A stretch of DNA of 54,988 nucleotides from Nostoc sp. WHI. GTDB taxonomy: Bacteria; Cyanobacteriota; Cyanobacteriia; Cyanobacteriales; Nostocaceae. Positions 46,720 to 54,988 of this stretch are shown piece by piece; within the stretch, counting starts at the first letter, position 1, and each line of letters starts with the position of its first letter. The position numbers and the translations under genes are program-made. The stretch is taken from positions 1 through 54,988 of the forward strand of contig NZ_WBKM01000223.1 in assembly GCF_015714725.1 (NCBI RefSeq). Reading direction: 5' to 3'. The notes beneath the pieces are model-generated. The model saw only the letters and a program-made list of their open reading frames with translations. It ran no database searches and was not told the DNA's origin.

Positions 46720-46929
46720 TCTATCCGTGTATATACTTTAGGCTCCAAACTTGTATAGATTTACTGGAACTCAGGAATTATTCGGGTATATGCAGTTTAT
46801 CTATACCAAGGAAGTGACGAGAATCACACATCTCTATGATTAGGATCGTCTCCTTGCGATCGCTAAGTCGGCATAATTAATATCAATTGAACTCTAGCCG
46901 AGTCATTAATAGGGAACACACTTAAATTG

Positions 46930-46962
46930 CCGACAGTATCCGTAAAGGACTGTCGGTTTTTT
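46930..46962 (+). terminator. Rho-independent terminator
   Basis: CCGACAGT and ACTGTCGG form an 8-bp stem with an 11-base loop, followed directly by TTTTTT. It has the form of a classic intrinsic terminator on the plus strand. It lies 290 bases after the giant gene and could end its transcript or that of a small RNA in the gap. Confidence 0.75.
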
Positions 46963-47161
46963 GTATCTGGATATCAAATACCCCATACCCATAAAATTTC
47001 CCCACAACTGGTTTGTAACTTGACAAAGATTTTGCCACAGCCACTACCAAATGTGGGGAGAGTATGATCAAATTGGGGATATTATGCCTATCGAGCGCTA
47101 ATATCTTGCACTCGCTCTAATAGAACAGAAGTATACTCCTATAGCTAGCACACACTTTGTA

Positions 47162-47647
47162 TTAAGACATCGCTTGAATGATGTAATCAAAGTATGGTGC
47201 TGCTTGAGCAGCGTCTTCCGCGCTCAGTAAGCCAAGGGAGGCTGTTTTGAGTGAATTGATAGCTTCTACCATTCCAGGCACAGGAACGCCCAAGGAATTG
47301 TACATTTCCCGCACGCCAATCAAACCAATTTTTTCAATTGGTTCTTTATCACCAGCAAGTACACCATAAGTAATTAGGCGTAAGTACCAGCCAAAATCAC
47401 GGATACATAGAGAGCGTTGACGTTCTCCGTAAGCATTACCACCGGGAGAGATAAAGTCAGGACGTTTCTGCCAAAGTTGTTTGGTTGCTTCCTGAACTAT
47501 CTTTTTTTCGTTTTCAGCTAGGGTAGCAGCAATCCGTGTCCGTTGTACACCGGTTTCCAGAAAGTCTTTGATATTTTTAAGTTCGCCACTGCTGGGATAA
47601 CGCAGTTCGTCGTCGGCTTTGAGAATGACTTGGTTAATTACAGTCAT
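47162..47647 (-). CDS. apcD: Allophycocyanin alpha-B subunit
   Basis: ApcD is a minor phycobilisome core subunit that passes energy to the photosystems. The 161-aa protein (from ATG 47647; the frame is open to 47662) has the phycobiliprotein fold: [20 protein letters not shown], then [20 protein letters not shown] with the bilin-binding Cys81, and [25 protein letters not shown] call it apcD rather than apcA from the [25 protein letters not shown] part and the recalled alpha-B sequence. It stands alone, as in other cyanobacteria, divergent from rlmD. Confidence 0.9.
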   Translation of the reverse strand: MTVINQVILKADDELRYPSSGELKNIKDFLETGVQRTRIAATLAENEKKIVQEATKQLWQKRPDFISPGGNAYGERQRSLCIRDFGWYLRLITYGVLAGDKEPIEKIGLIGVREMYNSLGVPVPGMVEAINSLKTASLGLLSAEDAAQAAPYFDYIIQAMS

Positions 47648-47818
47648 GGTTATTGAAATCACCTGAAATATTATTATTTGCTAGTTTAACGAGTCTGAGG
47701 TACACAAGTGAAGGGATAAAAGTTACTTATGTATTGAATTTATCTGTTTGGGTAAAATAGCGAGTGGGGAGTGGGGAGTGGGGGAGAATAATTACTAGTG
47801 ATTAATGACCAATGATCA

Positions 47819-49204
47819 ATGATTAAAATAGTATGGCAACAGGGTGAATTAATTGAAGTTACGATCGCCGACTTGAGCGATACAGGCGATGGTGTGGGAC
47901 GTGCTGATGGGCGTGTAGTGTTTGTCCCAGATACTGTACCAGGCGATCGCGCCATTGTCCGCTTGGTACACGTAAAACCCAAATACGCCCACGGGAAACT
48001 CCAGGAGCTATTGGAACGATCCCCCCACCGGATCAGACCTAGTTGTATTGTGGCTGATAAGTGTGGTGGTTGCCAGTGGCAGCATATTAATTATGATTAC
48101 CAGCTAGCTGCCAAGCAAAATCAAGTTATCCAAGCAATGGAGCGCATTGGCAATTTTGTCCAACCACCAGTAGATTTGGTACTTGCTGCCCCTTCTGCTT
48201 TCGCCTACCGTAACAAATCTACATATCCTCTAGGCAAATCAGCAATAGGACAGGTACAAGCTGGTTACTACCAAAAAGGTAGCCACCAATTAATTAACTT
48301 AAATCAATGTCCAGTCCAAGATGCGCGCTTAAATCCCTTACTAGCCGAAGTTAAGCAGGACATCCAACAGCAGGGTTGGCAAATTTACGACGAACAAAGA
48401 CATCAAGGGCAAATTCGTCATCTCGGTTTACGCATTGGCCGACACACTGGGGAAATGTTGCTGACTTTGGTGGTGAAGGACTGGAATTTATCAGGAATTG
48501 AAACCCAAGCCCAGGAGTGGTTAAAGCGCTATCCCCAGTTGGTGGGAGTGTCACTCAATCGCAATGGCGATCGCACAAATGCTATCTTTGGATCAGAAAC
48601 CCGTTGCATCGCTGGAGTCCCCCACCTGCATGAGAATTTTGCTGGACTGGAATTTCAAGTGCTGCCAGATACATTTTTTCAAGTTTATACAGAAACAGCA
48701 GAGGCACTATTGCAGGTAATTCAATCAGAACTCAATCTTCAAGGGGATGAGTTGCTAGTTGATGCTTATTGTGGTATTGGAACTTTAACTTTACCCCTGG
48801 CCAAAAAAGTACGTATTGCTACAGGGTTAGAAGTGCAACCAGCAGCAGTAGAACAAGCGATTTTGAATGCCCAGCGCAACGGAATTGATAATGTAACATT
48901 TCAAGTCGGGGCAGTAGAAAAATTGCTTCCCAAAATGGGCATAACACCAGAAATAGTAATACTCGATCCGCCACGTAAGGGGTGCGATCGCGCTGTCATC
49001 GACACTTTACGGCAACTAAAACCATCTCGGATCGTTTACCTCAGCTGTAAAGTCGCTACCCTTGCTCGCGATCTGAAATTACTTTGTCAAGATGGGCAAT
49101 ATACTATCACACGGGTACAACCTGCTGATTTTTTTCCTCAAACGGCTCATGTTGAAGCTGCCGCCTTTCTTGTGCTATCACATTTGGACAAAGAAGGGTA
49201 CTAA
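47819..49204 (+). CDS. rlmD: 23S rRNA (uracil-5-)-methyltransferase RlmD/RumA-type
   Basis: A SAM-dependent RNA m5U methyltransferase. The N-terminal TRAM domain (residues 8-60) is followed by the Fe-S cluster motif CGGCQWQH. The SAM-binding part has LVDAYCGIGTLTLPLA. The catalytic region contains ILDPPRKGCDRAV and the nucleophilic Cys in LSCKVATLARDL; the family form is usually SCNPATLARD, so the Lys-Val replacing Asn-Pro is a small variation. 461 aa is normal. The position of the modified uracil (1939 or 747-type) cannot be told apart by eye. Confidence 0.92.
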   Translation: MIKIVWQQGELIEVTIADLSDTGDGVGRADGRVVFVPDTVPGDRAIVRLVHVKPKYAHGKLQELLERSPHRIRPSCIVADKCGGCQWQHINYDYQLAAKQNQVIQAMERIGNFVQPPVDLVLAAPSAFAYRNKSTYPLGKSAIGQVQAGYYQKGSHQLINLNQCPVQDARLNPLLAEVKQDIQQQGWQIYDEQRHQGQIRHLGLRIGRHTGEMLLTLVVKDWNLSGIETQAQEWLKRYPQLVGVSLNRNGDRTNAIFGSETRCIAGVPHLHENFAGLEFQVLPDTFFQVYTETAEALLQVIQSELNLQGDELLVDAYCGIGTLTLPLAKKVRIATGLEVQPAAVEQAILNAQRNGIDNVTFQVGAVEKLLPKMGITPEIVILDPPRKGCDRAVIDTLRQLKPSRIVYLSCKVATLARDLKLLCQDGQYTITRVQPADFFPQTAHVEAAAFLVLSHLDKEGY

Positions 49205-49618
49205 GTCCTTTCAAAAACTGAAATTTGAAATTTCTAGTCTAGTGCATACCAAAGATGCTAATATTGAATTAAGCTAAAAATAGAAACTTCTTTTGTTTAA
49301 AGAAATTCAAGTTGTATAGGCTCCTAAAAATATGAAGTGGATTGTGTAAATTACAAATCGGCAACCAATTTAGAGTATGCCAATACTGTCCTTAACTATT
49401 AGCATCTTTCTAATTAGCTGGCTTGATTATCAAATTTATTCCAGCCGCTATACACTCAAGCAATGCCAACTCATCCATAGAACCAATGCTCCCTAGCATT
49501 TTGAAAATTTAGTTTTAAAGACGCAAGTTTGAAGGCAGCATGACCACCTCAAGTTTTATCAGGGTGCCTGTAATAGCAAACTGATGTCTAGCTAACTGAA
49601 AGCTATGGGGTTTCTCTT
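49205..49618. other. Intergenic region with no recognised feature
   Basis: About 414 bases of AT-rich DNA between rlmD and the anti-sigma-type gene. No hairpin, promoter or small gene is supported by eye. Confidence 0.35.
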
Positions 49619-50068
49619 GTGATTACCATTTCACTCCGTCCAGTTGGACGTTATTGGGGTACTATTAGTTTTGCCTCAACACTCTACCTTTGTCCCATAT
49701 TAGATTTACTGTTGGCAGAAATTCCAGCCAAATTACAAGCAGAACTGCGGCTAGGACTTCAAGAAGCCCTAGTAAACGCAGCTAAACATGGCAATAATCT
49801 TGATCCCAGTAAAACAGTTCTAGTGCGTTTTTCCTTAATAGATAATCAATATTGGTGGATAATATCAGACCAGGGTAGCGGCTTTACTCCTTCATCTAGT
49901 AGTAATGAAGAATCAACAGATTATCTCCCACCAGATGAGGCAGAAAGTGGTCGTGGTTTATGTCTTCTCCATCAAATTTTTGATCAGGTAGAGTGGAACC
50001 GCAAAGGCACAGAATTAAGGCTTTGTAAACAAATGGAAAATCGCCGTAGATTATCTCTGCGACGATAA
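49619..50068 (+). CDS. Anti-sigma-factor serine kinase-like ATPase (RsbW family)
   Basis: A small GHKL-ATPase of the RsbW/SpoIIAB type, which control sigma or anti-anti-sigma factors by phosphorylation. The N-box is LQEALVNAAKHGNNLD, G1 is IISDQGSGFTP and G2 is ESGRGLCLLHQIFD. 149 aa is typical. The start is a GTG at 49619; no in-frame ATG upstream is open. No sigma factor or antagonist gene lies near it. The C-terminal tail RRRLSLRR is basic. Confidence 0.88.
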   Translation: MITISLRPVGRYWGTISFASTLYLCPILDLLLAEIPAKLQAELRLGLQEALVNAAKHGNNLDPSKTVLVRFSLIDNQYWWIISDQGSGFTPSSSSNEESTDYLPPDEAESGRGLCLLHQIFDQVEWNRKGTELRLCKQMENRRRLSLRR

Positions 50069-50139
50069 AGGGGAGTGGGGAGTGGGGAAGGTTATTAGTT
50101 GATTGATTTTTCTACTCCCTATTCCCTACTCCCTACTCC

Positions 50140-50415
50140 CTACTTTCCATGAGTTGGACAGGGAGGGGCAGAAATAGAGTGATCTAACCAACTAACTGCT
50201 TGTTCTAATCTAGCTTGAGCTTCTTGTGGCTGATTCTTTAAAAGATACACAATAGCTGCTGCCACTTGTTCATTAGCGCGGGAATTGCGGTTAGACTTGA
50301 GACGATGCCAATCGTTAGGGGAGATACTCAGCCTTTCCATCAGGACTTGAGCTAGTTCCAGAGTACTAAGTTCATTCAGTTGACTGGTTTTAGGCAGCTG
50401 GGTAGATTGAGACAT
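50140..50415 (-). CDS. Conserved small cyanobacterial protein
   Basis: A 91-aa helical protein (LSTLELAQVLMERLSISPNDWHRL... VAAAIVYLLKNQPQEAQARL EQAVSWLDHS) with a short Pro/Cys tail (APPCPTHGK). The pattern of two helices with the loop SPNDWHRLK looks conserved in cyanobacteria as I recall. Function unknown. It is flanked by GAGTGCTG- and CTACTCC-type repeats on both sides and is convergent with the RsbW-like gene. Confidence 0.7.
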   Translation of the reverse strand: MSQSTQLPKTSQLNELSTLELAQVLMERLSISPNDWHRLKSNRNSRANEQVAAAIVYLLKNQPQEAQARLEQAVSWLDHSISAPPCPTHGK

Positions 50416-50521
50416 AATTATGAGTGCTGAGTGCTGTGTGCTGAGTGCTGAGTCAAAAACTTATAGTTTTAATTTTGACTATTGGCAGACTCGTATTTTA
50501 ATCTTAATTTACTACTTATAA

Positions 50522-50884
50522 ATGAAGCCGCCAAAACAATCGCGATCGCCAGGGGAAACTCCAGAACCAAATTTTGAACAAGAACTAGAGGAAGTAGAGC
50601 GATCGCTCCTATCCTTAAAAGAACGTTATGATCAAGTGCAACGCGATCGCCAACAACAGGCACAATGGCAACAGCGTCGGGATCAACTGAAGCACAATAA
50701 ATCTCAGACACCACAAATCAAAGCAGAGTTACGGCAAATTCAACAGCAGTTGGAAATGCTAGAACTAAACTTAGAAAGCCAGTTATTTTCTTGGCGTAGC
50801 CTCAAAAAACCTTTCTGGCAAGTCGTCCGCTTTGGTGGAATGGGCGTTATCATAGGCTGGATATTAAAGTCTTATGCTGGGTAA
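50522..50884 (+). CDS. Coiled-coil protein with C-terminal membrane segment
   Basis: A 120-aa protein with a long coiled coil from about residue 17 to 93 (EQELEEVERSLLSLKERYDQV, then Gln/Arg-rich). A hydrophobic C-terminal helix follows (VVRFGGMGVIIGWILKSYAG). The pattern suggests a tail-anchored membrane protein. It is not a named family to me. It lies upstream of asnS in the same direction with about 100 bases of GGATTTT-type repeats between. An opposing frame at 50469-50714 is a shadow. Confidence 0.65.
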   Translation: MKPPKQSRSPGETPEPNFEQELEEVERSLLSLKERYDQVQRDRQQQAQWQQRRDQLKHNKSQTPQIKAELRQIQQQLEMLELNLESQLFSWRSLKKPFWQVVRFGGMGVIIGWILKSYAG

Positions 50885-50986
50885 TCTCAATTTTGGATTT
50901 TAGATTTTGGATTTTGGATTGGGTTAGCTCGTTAATATTCTTTAATATTTGTACTCTCTACGTTGACGAAATATAAGTTATAAAAT

Positions 50987-52378
50987 ATGGTAAATCGACG
51001 GATTGCAGAAATATTGCGAAGTGGTCAACCTGATGAGTCTCTCCAAATTCAAGGCTGGGTGCGGACGAAACGCGATTCCAAAGGGTTTGCTTTTATTGAA
51101 GTCAATGACGGCTCATCACTAGCTAATTTGCAAGTCGTCATTAATCAAGATTTGCCAGATTACGAAGCTATATTGAAAAAATTAAATACAGGCGCTGCTG
51201 TGGAAGTAGCAGGGGTGTTAGTGGCTTCTCTTGGCAAAGGACAGCGAATTGAGTTGAAAGCCGAGATAGTGAAAGTCTATGGTGAAGCTGATCCCGATAC
51301 ATATCCCCTGCAAAAGAAACGCCATTCCTTTGAGTTTCTGCGAACCATTGGACATTTGCGATCGCGTACCAATTCTTTTGGTGCGGTTTTCCGGGTCAGA
51401 AATGCTTGTTCGACAGCAATTCACCAATTTTTCCATGAAAGAGGCTTTTTGTGGGTACACACACCCATCATCACTGCTAGCGATTGCGAAGGCGCGGGTG
51501 AACTTTTTAGTGTTACCAGTTTGGATTTAAAGAATATTCCCCGCACAGAAAATCAAGCAGTAGATTACAGCCAAGACTTTTTTGCTAAACCCACATATTT
51601 AACAGTTAGCGGCCAGTTGGAAGCGGAAGTTATGGCGATGGCGTTTTCTAACGTCTACACCTTTGGCCCTACCTTCCGTGCAGAAAATTCCAACACTTCC
51701 CGCCACTTAGCAGAATTTTGGATGGTTGAGCCAGAAATGGCATTTTGTGACTTAGAAGGTGATATGGATTTAGCTGAGGCGTTTCTCAAACACATTTTCA
51801 AATATGTGTTGGAAACTTGCCCAGAAGATATGGAATTTTTTAATGAACGCATTGATAAATCTGTGTTGGCAACAGCCGATAATATTATTAATAATCAATT
51901 TGAGCGTTTAACTTACACAGAAGCGATCGCACTTTTAGAAAAAGCTGATGTTAAATTTGAATATCCTGTAAGTTGGGGTTTAGACTTACAATCAGAACAC
52001 GAACGCTATCTAGCTGAACAATTATTTAAAAAGCCTGCGATCGTTACAGATTATCCAGCGCAAATCAAAGCTTTTTATATGCGTTTGAACGACGATGAAA
52101 AAACCGTCCGCGCAATGGATATTCTCGCACCCAAAATTGGCGAGATTGTTGGCGGTTCCCAGCGAGAAGAACGTTTAGAAGTATTAGAACGCCGCGTGTT
52201 AGCGCAAGGATTAAACCCAGAAGACTTGTGGTGGTATCTTGATTTGCGTCGTTATGGTACTGTCCCTCATGCTGGGTTTGGGTTAGGTTTTGAAAGACTC
52301 GTGCAATTTATGACGGGTATGGGAAATATTCGTGATGTGATCCCCTTTCCTCGTACACCCCAAAGTGCTGAGTTTTAG
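50987..52378 (+). CDS. asnS: Asparaginyl-tRNA synthetase
   Basis: Class IIb aminoacyl-tRNA synthetase that charges tRNA-Asn. The N-terminal OB-fold domain (about residues 15-105) includes [20 protein letters not shown]. Class II motif 1 is around [20 protein letters not shown]. Motif 2 is [20 protein letters not shown], and motif 3 is [19 protein letters not shown] with the final [10 protein letters not shown]. 463 aa is typical. Presence of AsnRS means direct charging of tRNA-Asn is possible in this organism. Confidence 0.96.
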   Translation: MVNRRIAEILRSGQPDESLQIQGWVRTKRDSKGFAFIEVNDGSSLANLQVVINQDLPDYEAILKKLNTGAAVEVAGVLVASLGKGQRIELKAEIVKVYGEADPDTYPLQKKRHSFEFLRTIGHLRSRTNSFGAVFRVRNACSTAIHQFFHERGFLWVHTPIITASDCEGAGELFSVTSLDLKNIPRTENQAVDYSQDFFAKPTYLTVSGQLEAEVMAMAFSNVYTFGPTFRAENSNTSRHLAEFWMVEPEMAFCDLEGDMDLAEAFLKHIFKYVLETCPEDMEFFNERIDKSVLATADNIINNQFERLTYTEAIALLEKADVKFEYPVSWGLDLQSEHERYLAEQLFKKPAIVTDYPAQIKAFYMRLNDDEKTVRAMDILAPKIGEIVGGSQREERLEVLERRVLAQGLNPEDLWWYLDLRRYGTVPHAGFGLGFERLVQFMTGMGNIRDVIPFPRTPQSAEF

Positions 52379-52458
52379 TTTGAGAATTTGAAACCCAGGC
52401 AATTAGAAATCCAGTCTACACAAATCAATTCCGTTTGCGAGGACTAATAGAAACTTTG

Positions 52459-52487
52459 AAACCCGCGAGTGATCGCGGGTTTTGCTT
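52459..52487 (+). terminator. Intrinsic terminator after asnS
   Basis: A 10-bp stem (AAACCCGCGA with TCGCGGGTTT) closes a GTGA loop and runs into TTTTG. It lies about 80 bases after asnS and points in the same direction. Confidence 0.8.
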
Positions 52488-52523
52488 GTGTAGTCGCGTA
52501 TTTTCTAAAGCAATTAGTTTAAA

Positions 52524-53297
52524 TTAAGATTTTTGAATCTCCTCTTGTAAAACTTGAATTTGCTCAATAGATAATTCAGTAACTTGAGCAATTTGCTCTA
52601 AACTCATTCCAATTCGCAACAAATTTAAAGCCAACTTTCTTCTTGTTTCTGCTTCGCCTTTGGCTTCGCCTTCTTCTAGGATTTCTTGATAAATGACTGA
52701 TTCGCGCATAATCTCACTCCTTAAAATCTTCCTAATTACATCTTTCTTTAACACCAGACCTGCTAAAATGCCACTGGCAGCAGCTATATTTCTTTGTAGC
52801 TGGCGATCGCTAATTGCTTCAACTGCTTTGGCTACTTGGGTTAATACCATTGTAGGATCGCTTGTCTGACTTAGCACGGCAAAGGGTAATAGACCTGGAA
52901 TACTCATAAATATATCTGTTGGTTGTTCCCACAGGCGTATTACCTCAAACTGATGGTAAGTGTTGTTTAATTTAAAACTGTTTTCACTGACTAATTCTGA
53001 ACTTGTTTTTCTCAAATAGATTACTATTTGACGCATTTCTTTGTGAGGAAAGCGGCGATAAACCCTAACCCGATAATCTAACATCCGAAAGGGGATATCT
53101 TCATCAGGGTCAGTTTGAAACTCAGTATGTAGAACTAAATCATCAGATTGCAATAAGATTAATGAATCGGCGCGAATTGGTTCGCTTGATAATTCAGTAG
53201 GGCTAAGTTCTGTTAATTTAATCGGTGAACCTAGCAACCATGTTGCTAAATCATCTTTGAAGTTTTCAGCAATGAATTTACAAATATTGTCATACAT
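52524..53297 (-). CDS. Rpn-family recombination-promoting nuclease/putative transposase
   Basis: A PD-(D/E)XK-fold protein of the RpnA-E type, very frequent in cyanobacteria. Visible parts are LLGSPIKLTELSPTELSSEPIRADSLILL with the catalytic-type Asp, VLHTEFQTDPDEDIPFRMLDYRVR (E-x-Q and Y-R-x) and IVIYLR. The C-terminus holds a helix-turn-helix-like end (GEAETRRKLALNLLRIGMSLE, QIAQVTELSIEQIQVLQ). 257 aa. Such genes cause RecA-independent recombination in Escherichia coli. It is convergent with asnS. Confidence 0.88.
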   Translation of the reverse strand: MYDNICKFIAENFKDDLATWLLGSPIKLTELSPTELSSEPIRADSLILLQSDDLVLHTEFQTDPDEDIPFRMLDYRVRVYRRFPHKEMRQIVIYLRKTSSELVSENSFKLNNTYHQFEVIRLWEQPTDIFMSIPGLLPFAVLSQTSDPTMVLTQVAKAVEAISDRQLQRNIAAASGILAGLVLKKDVIRKILRSEIMRESVIYQEILEEGEAKGEAETRRKLALNLLRIGMSLEQIAQVTELSIEQIQVLQEEIQKS

Positions 53298-53411
53298 GAC
53301 AGCTTTAAATAAAGGGGATCAGGTATTGTTTATTAAGATTAAATTTATTTATGTTGGGTTGAGGCAAGGAAACCCAACATAATAATACTACATCACTGTT
53401 TTAAACAGCAT

Positions 53412-54182
53412 CTAATTACCAAGTACTTCTTGTCTACGCCGCTCCTGTTCCTGTTCCTCAACTCCTTGGCGTACTTCCAAATATTTTTTTTCAGCTGCCT
53501 TAACTTCACGCATTATTACTAATCTTAATTCACGAGCTTCATCGCCATCTCCTAAAAGAGAAATTAATTCCCTTCTTTGTGCTTTTTCAAGTGTAAAAAA
53601 CCACTTTATAAAAGCTTTTAAAATTTCTTCTCGTGAACCGGATACCTCATCATGGGCAACAACACAGGAAGGACAAACGTTAACCTTGTAACTTCTATAC
53701 CAGTCTATTTCCCTCTCTCTAAAGTTAGCTCCGCTACCAATTACTTGCCTGGTTTGAGAGCATTCCCGACTCGATACATCTTGATTGGCAATACAGTCTA
53801 AAATAGAAGTTTGATTAGAACTACCAAATAGGCTTGCTAGAGATGCAGCAACAACAGAACCAGGATATCCAGGAAGTATTTCTCCTGTTGAATCAAGCCA
53901 AGGATATTTAGTCAATACTAAGGAGTAATGATATCGAGAATGTATACAATGTGTGATTGCTTTCTCTTGATTATAGGAATTTTCCAGATATTGATTAATA
54001 CTATTTGTATCAAATCCCATTCGCTTGTAATAGTTAGAAGAAAATATATTTTCTTGGCAGCTTTTCGCCACCTGAGCTAGTCTACTCATATTTACCTGTG
54101 CATCACTTTTCATTGGTGTTAACAATAAAGCCGAGCTAGTTACCACCAAAGTAATTAAGCTTTTCACAGTGAATTTCATCAT
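53412..54182 (-). CDS. Secreted Cys-containing protein of unknown function
   Basis: A 256-aa protein with a signal peptide (MMKFTVKSLITLVVTSSALLLTPMKSDA). The mature part has six or more cysteines, including CVVAH and KVNVCPSC, which could form disulphides in the periplasm. The C-terminal 60 residues are strongly charged and helical (VIMREVKAAEKKYLEVRQGVEEQ). I do not recognise the family. Its start overlaps the end of the upstream coiled-coil gene by four bases, so the pair are translationally coupled. Confidence 0.65.
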   Translation of the reverse strand: MMKFTVKSLITLVVTSSALLLTPMKSDAQVNMSRLAQVAKSCQENIFSSNYYKRMGFDTNSINQYLENSYNQEKAITHCIHSRYHYSLVLTKYPWLDSTGEILPGYPGSVVAASLASLFGSSNQTSILDCIANQDVSSRECSQTRQVIGSGANFREREIDWYRSYKVNVCPSCVVAHDEVSGSREEILKAFIKWFFTLEKAQRRELISLLGDGDEARELRLVIMREVKAAEKKYLEVRQGVEEQEQERRRQEVLGN

Positions 54183-54709
54183 TGATTTCCCTCTCTTATT
54201 ACTTGTTCTAATTCATCAGAAGTTTTAGGAATTGGATATGTAGATTCCCAAGGATTAGGGATATTAGCCCCATCATTATTTGTATCTACTGTATTTTCTG
54301 GTCGTTCTGTTGTCACTTGTTGCTTAGGTGGTACTTGCCGTTGATTTGAGGTTGTTACAGTTGTTTTTGGTTGCTTCTTAGTTTGCAAATAAACTTGTTT
54401 AGCTTTTTCAAGGTTAATTTTTGTCTGTTGCTGTTTATCGGCTTGTTGCCTTTTTTGTGTTATTAAAGCCCTTGCCCTTATATCAGCATTTAACTGCTCT
54501 CTTCTTTGCCTCATTTCTCTTTTTTCCCTTATCACAGCTTCTAACTGCTCTCTTGCTGTTCTAACAGCAGCTTCTTTTCTAATAGCCGCTTGTCTTTCTT
54601 CCTCCGCTTTTAAAGCAGCCTGAAGTTTTTGTTTTTCTATCTCCTTTATTTGAGCTTGTTCGGTTTCTGCTTTGTCAGATGTAGGCAAAGTTGAAGGGTA
54701 ATCGACCAC
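54179..54709 (-). CDS. Coiled-coil protein, partner of the secreted protein
   Basis: The 176-aa frame starts at a GTG and is nearly all coiled coil. Glu/Lys/Arg/Gln-rich heptads cover about residues 14-115 (EIEKQKLQAALKAEEERQAA and the like). A Thr/Gln-rich linker and a short conserved-looking end follow (NPWESTYPIPKTSDELEQVI). The frame continues upstream without ATG to 54758 and reads GFYFLVICDRPVVDYP, so the true start may lie further up or the gene may be truncated. No signal peptide is visible in the part given. Unknown function; coupled to the secreted-protein gene. Confidence 0.6.
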   Translation of the reverse strand: MVDYPSTLPTSDKAETEQAQIKEIEKQKLQAALKAEEERQAAIRKEAAVRTAREQLEAVIREKREMRQRREQLNADIRARALITQKRQQADKQQQTKINLEKAKQVYLQTKKQPKTTVTTSNQRQVPPKQQVTTERPENTVDTNNDGANIPNPWESTYPIPKTSDELEQVIREGNQ

Positions 54710-54852
54710 GGGGCGATCGCAAATTACAAGAAAGTAAAACCCATTGACATCAAAGAGTTAGAGTTCAAAAGAAGCAGACAGCAGACTGATTCAATTTGGG
54801 AAATCAAACTGTATAAATTCGTGGGTTTTAAGCAGCATTTTTGACAGCAACT

Positions 54853-54988
54853 TTACTCGGCAGGAACTTGTGGAAGTAAAGAAGGAGTTGGTTGACCCTG
54901 GCGTTTAGCGCTAATGGCTTGAGTCAAAAATTCCAAGACATTTCGACGCTGAGACTTGAGCGGAGCCGGAGACGCTCCGCCTCCGGAG
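54853..54988 (-). CDS. Partial transposase C-terminus (IS66-like?)
   Basis: The minus-strand frame running in from the right edge reads SPAPLKSQRRNVLEFLTQAI, then SAKRQGQPTPSLLPQVPAE and a TAA stop. This resembles the end of IS66-type transposases (R-N-V-x-E-F-L-T ... P-S-L-L-P). Most of the gene is outside the window. A GC-rich palindrome (GCGGAGCCGGAGACGCTCCG) lies at the extreme edge within the frame. Family assignment is from memory and could be wrong; the identity as a transposase is likely. Confidence 0.5.
   Translation of the reverse strand, partial: SGGGASPAPLKSQRRNVLEFLTQAISAKRQGQPTPSLLPQVPAE

Larger units (their letters stand above)
46644..47161. other. Gap between the giant gene and apcD
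   Basis: About 520 bases between convergent genes. It holds the two hairpins listed separately. I see no further gene; an antisense frame that covers the end of the giant gene is a shadow. Confidence 0.4.

Noticed and set aside
46371..46748. Minus-strand frame of 125 codons over the end of the giant gene
   Set aside because: It overlaps the non-repetitive C-terminus of the giant protein, which is coding by composition and motif. The antisense product has no recognisable pattern.
50469..50714. Hydrophobic minus-strand frame opposite the coiled-coil/membrane gene
   Set aside because: The opposite strand encodes a regular coiled coil followed by a membrane helix, the more likely gene. The hydrophobicity is a by-product of Gln/Arg/Leu codons read backwards.

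Overview
The window looks like chromosomal DNA of a filamentous, heterocyst-type cyanobacterium (Nostoc/Anabaena/Calothrix group). The evidence is a Photosystem I cluster (psaF-psaJ-psaL), an allophycocyanin alpha-B gene (apcD), a cyanobacterial Tic22-like protein, a DUF3038/DUF4335 pair, a very high density of the HIP1 octamer GCGATCGC, and many heptanucleotide tandem repeats (STRR type) and small palindromic elements between genes. No rRNA or CRISPR array was seen. One tRNA (Pro, anticodon TGG) lies on the minus strand.

Layout. 0-9 kb: secD-secF and a small membrane protein, a GNAT acetyltransferase, a degenerate histidine-kinase-like protein, tsaC-like and prmC translation-maintenance genes, a Tic22-like protein, tRNA-Pro and a second GNAT. 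9-19 kb: the non-coding end of an IS200/IS605-type element, an ACT-domain protein, an alpha/beta hydrolase whose stop codon lies inside a heptamer array, tsaD, psaF-psaJ-psaL, remA-gmk, an APH-like kinase, a PEP-CTERM protein and a Ser/Pro/Thr repeat protein. 19-27 kb: an FHA-PBP1 fusion, then an accessory strip with an orphan small-gene pair, a frameshifted DUF1016 nuclease pseudogene, a deaminase-fold toxin with an Imm1 immunity gene, and the scar of a tyrosine recombinase; this is followed by the DUF4335/DUF3038 operon. 28-36 kb: apt, a DppB-type permease, a sensor histidine kinase, a protein with a Coq4-like metal motif, an Uma2-type protein and purF. 36-47 kb: purL interrupted by a 481-residue LAGLIDADG intein and carrying two in-frame low-complexity insertions, then a giant Gly/Asp-rich repeat gene of about 2,064 codons. 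47-55 kb: apcD divergent from rlmD, an anti-sigma-factor kinase, two small cyanobacterial proteins, asnS, an Rpn-type nuclease, an unknown secreted/coiled-coil gene pair, and a transposase tail at the right edge.

How the genes fit together. Most are housekeeping genes in short units: Sec export (secDF), tRNA t6A synthesis (tsaC-like and tsaD, in separate places), release-factor methylation (prmC), purine supply (apt, purF, purL, gmk) and light harvesting (psaFJL, apcD). The less ordinary content is the PurL intein, the deaminase/Imm1 pair beside an integrase scar, the giant repeat protein with HIP1 octamers built into its repeat units, and the invasion of reading frames by heptamer repeats. 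All assignments come from reading sequence and recalling families; no search was run.
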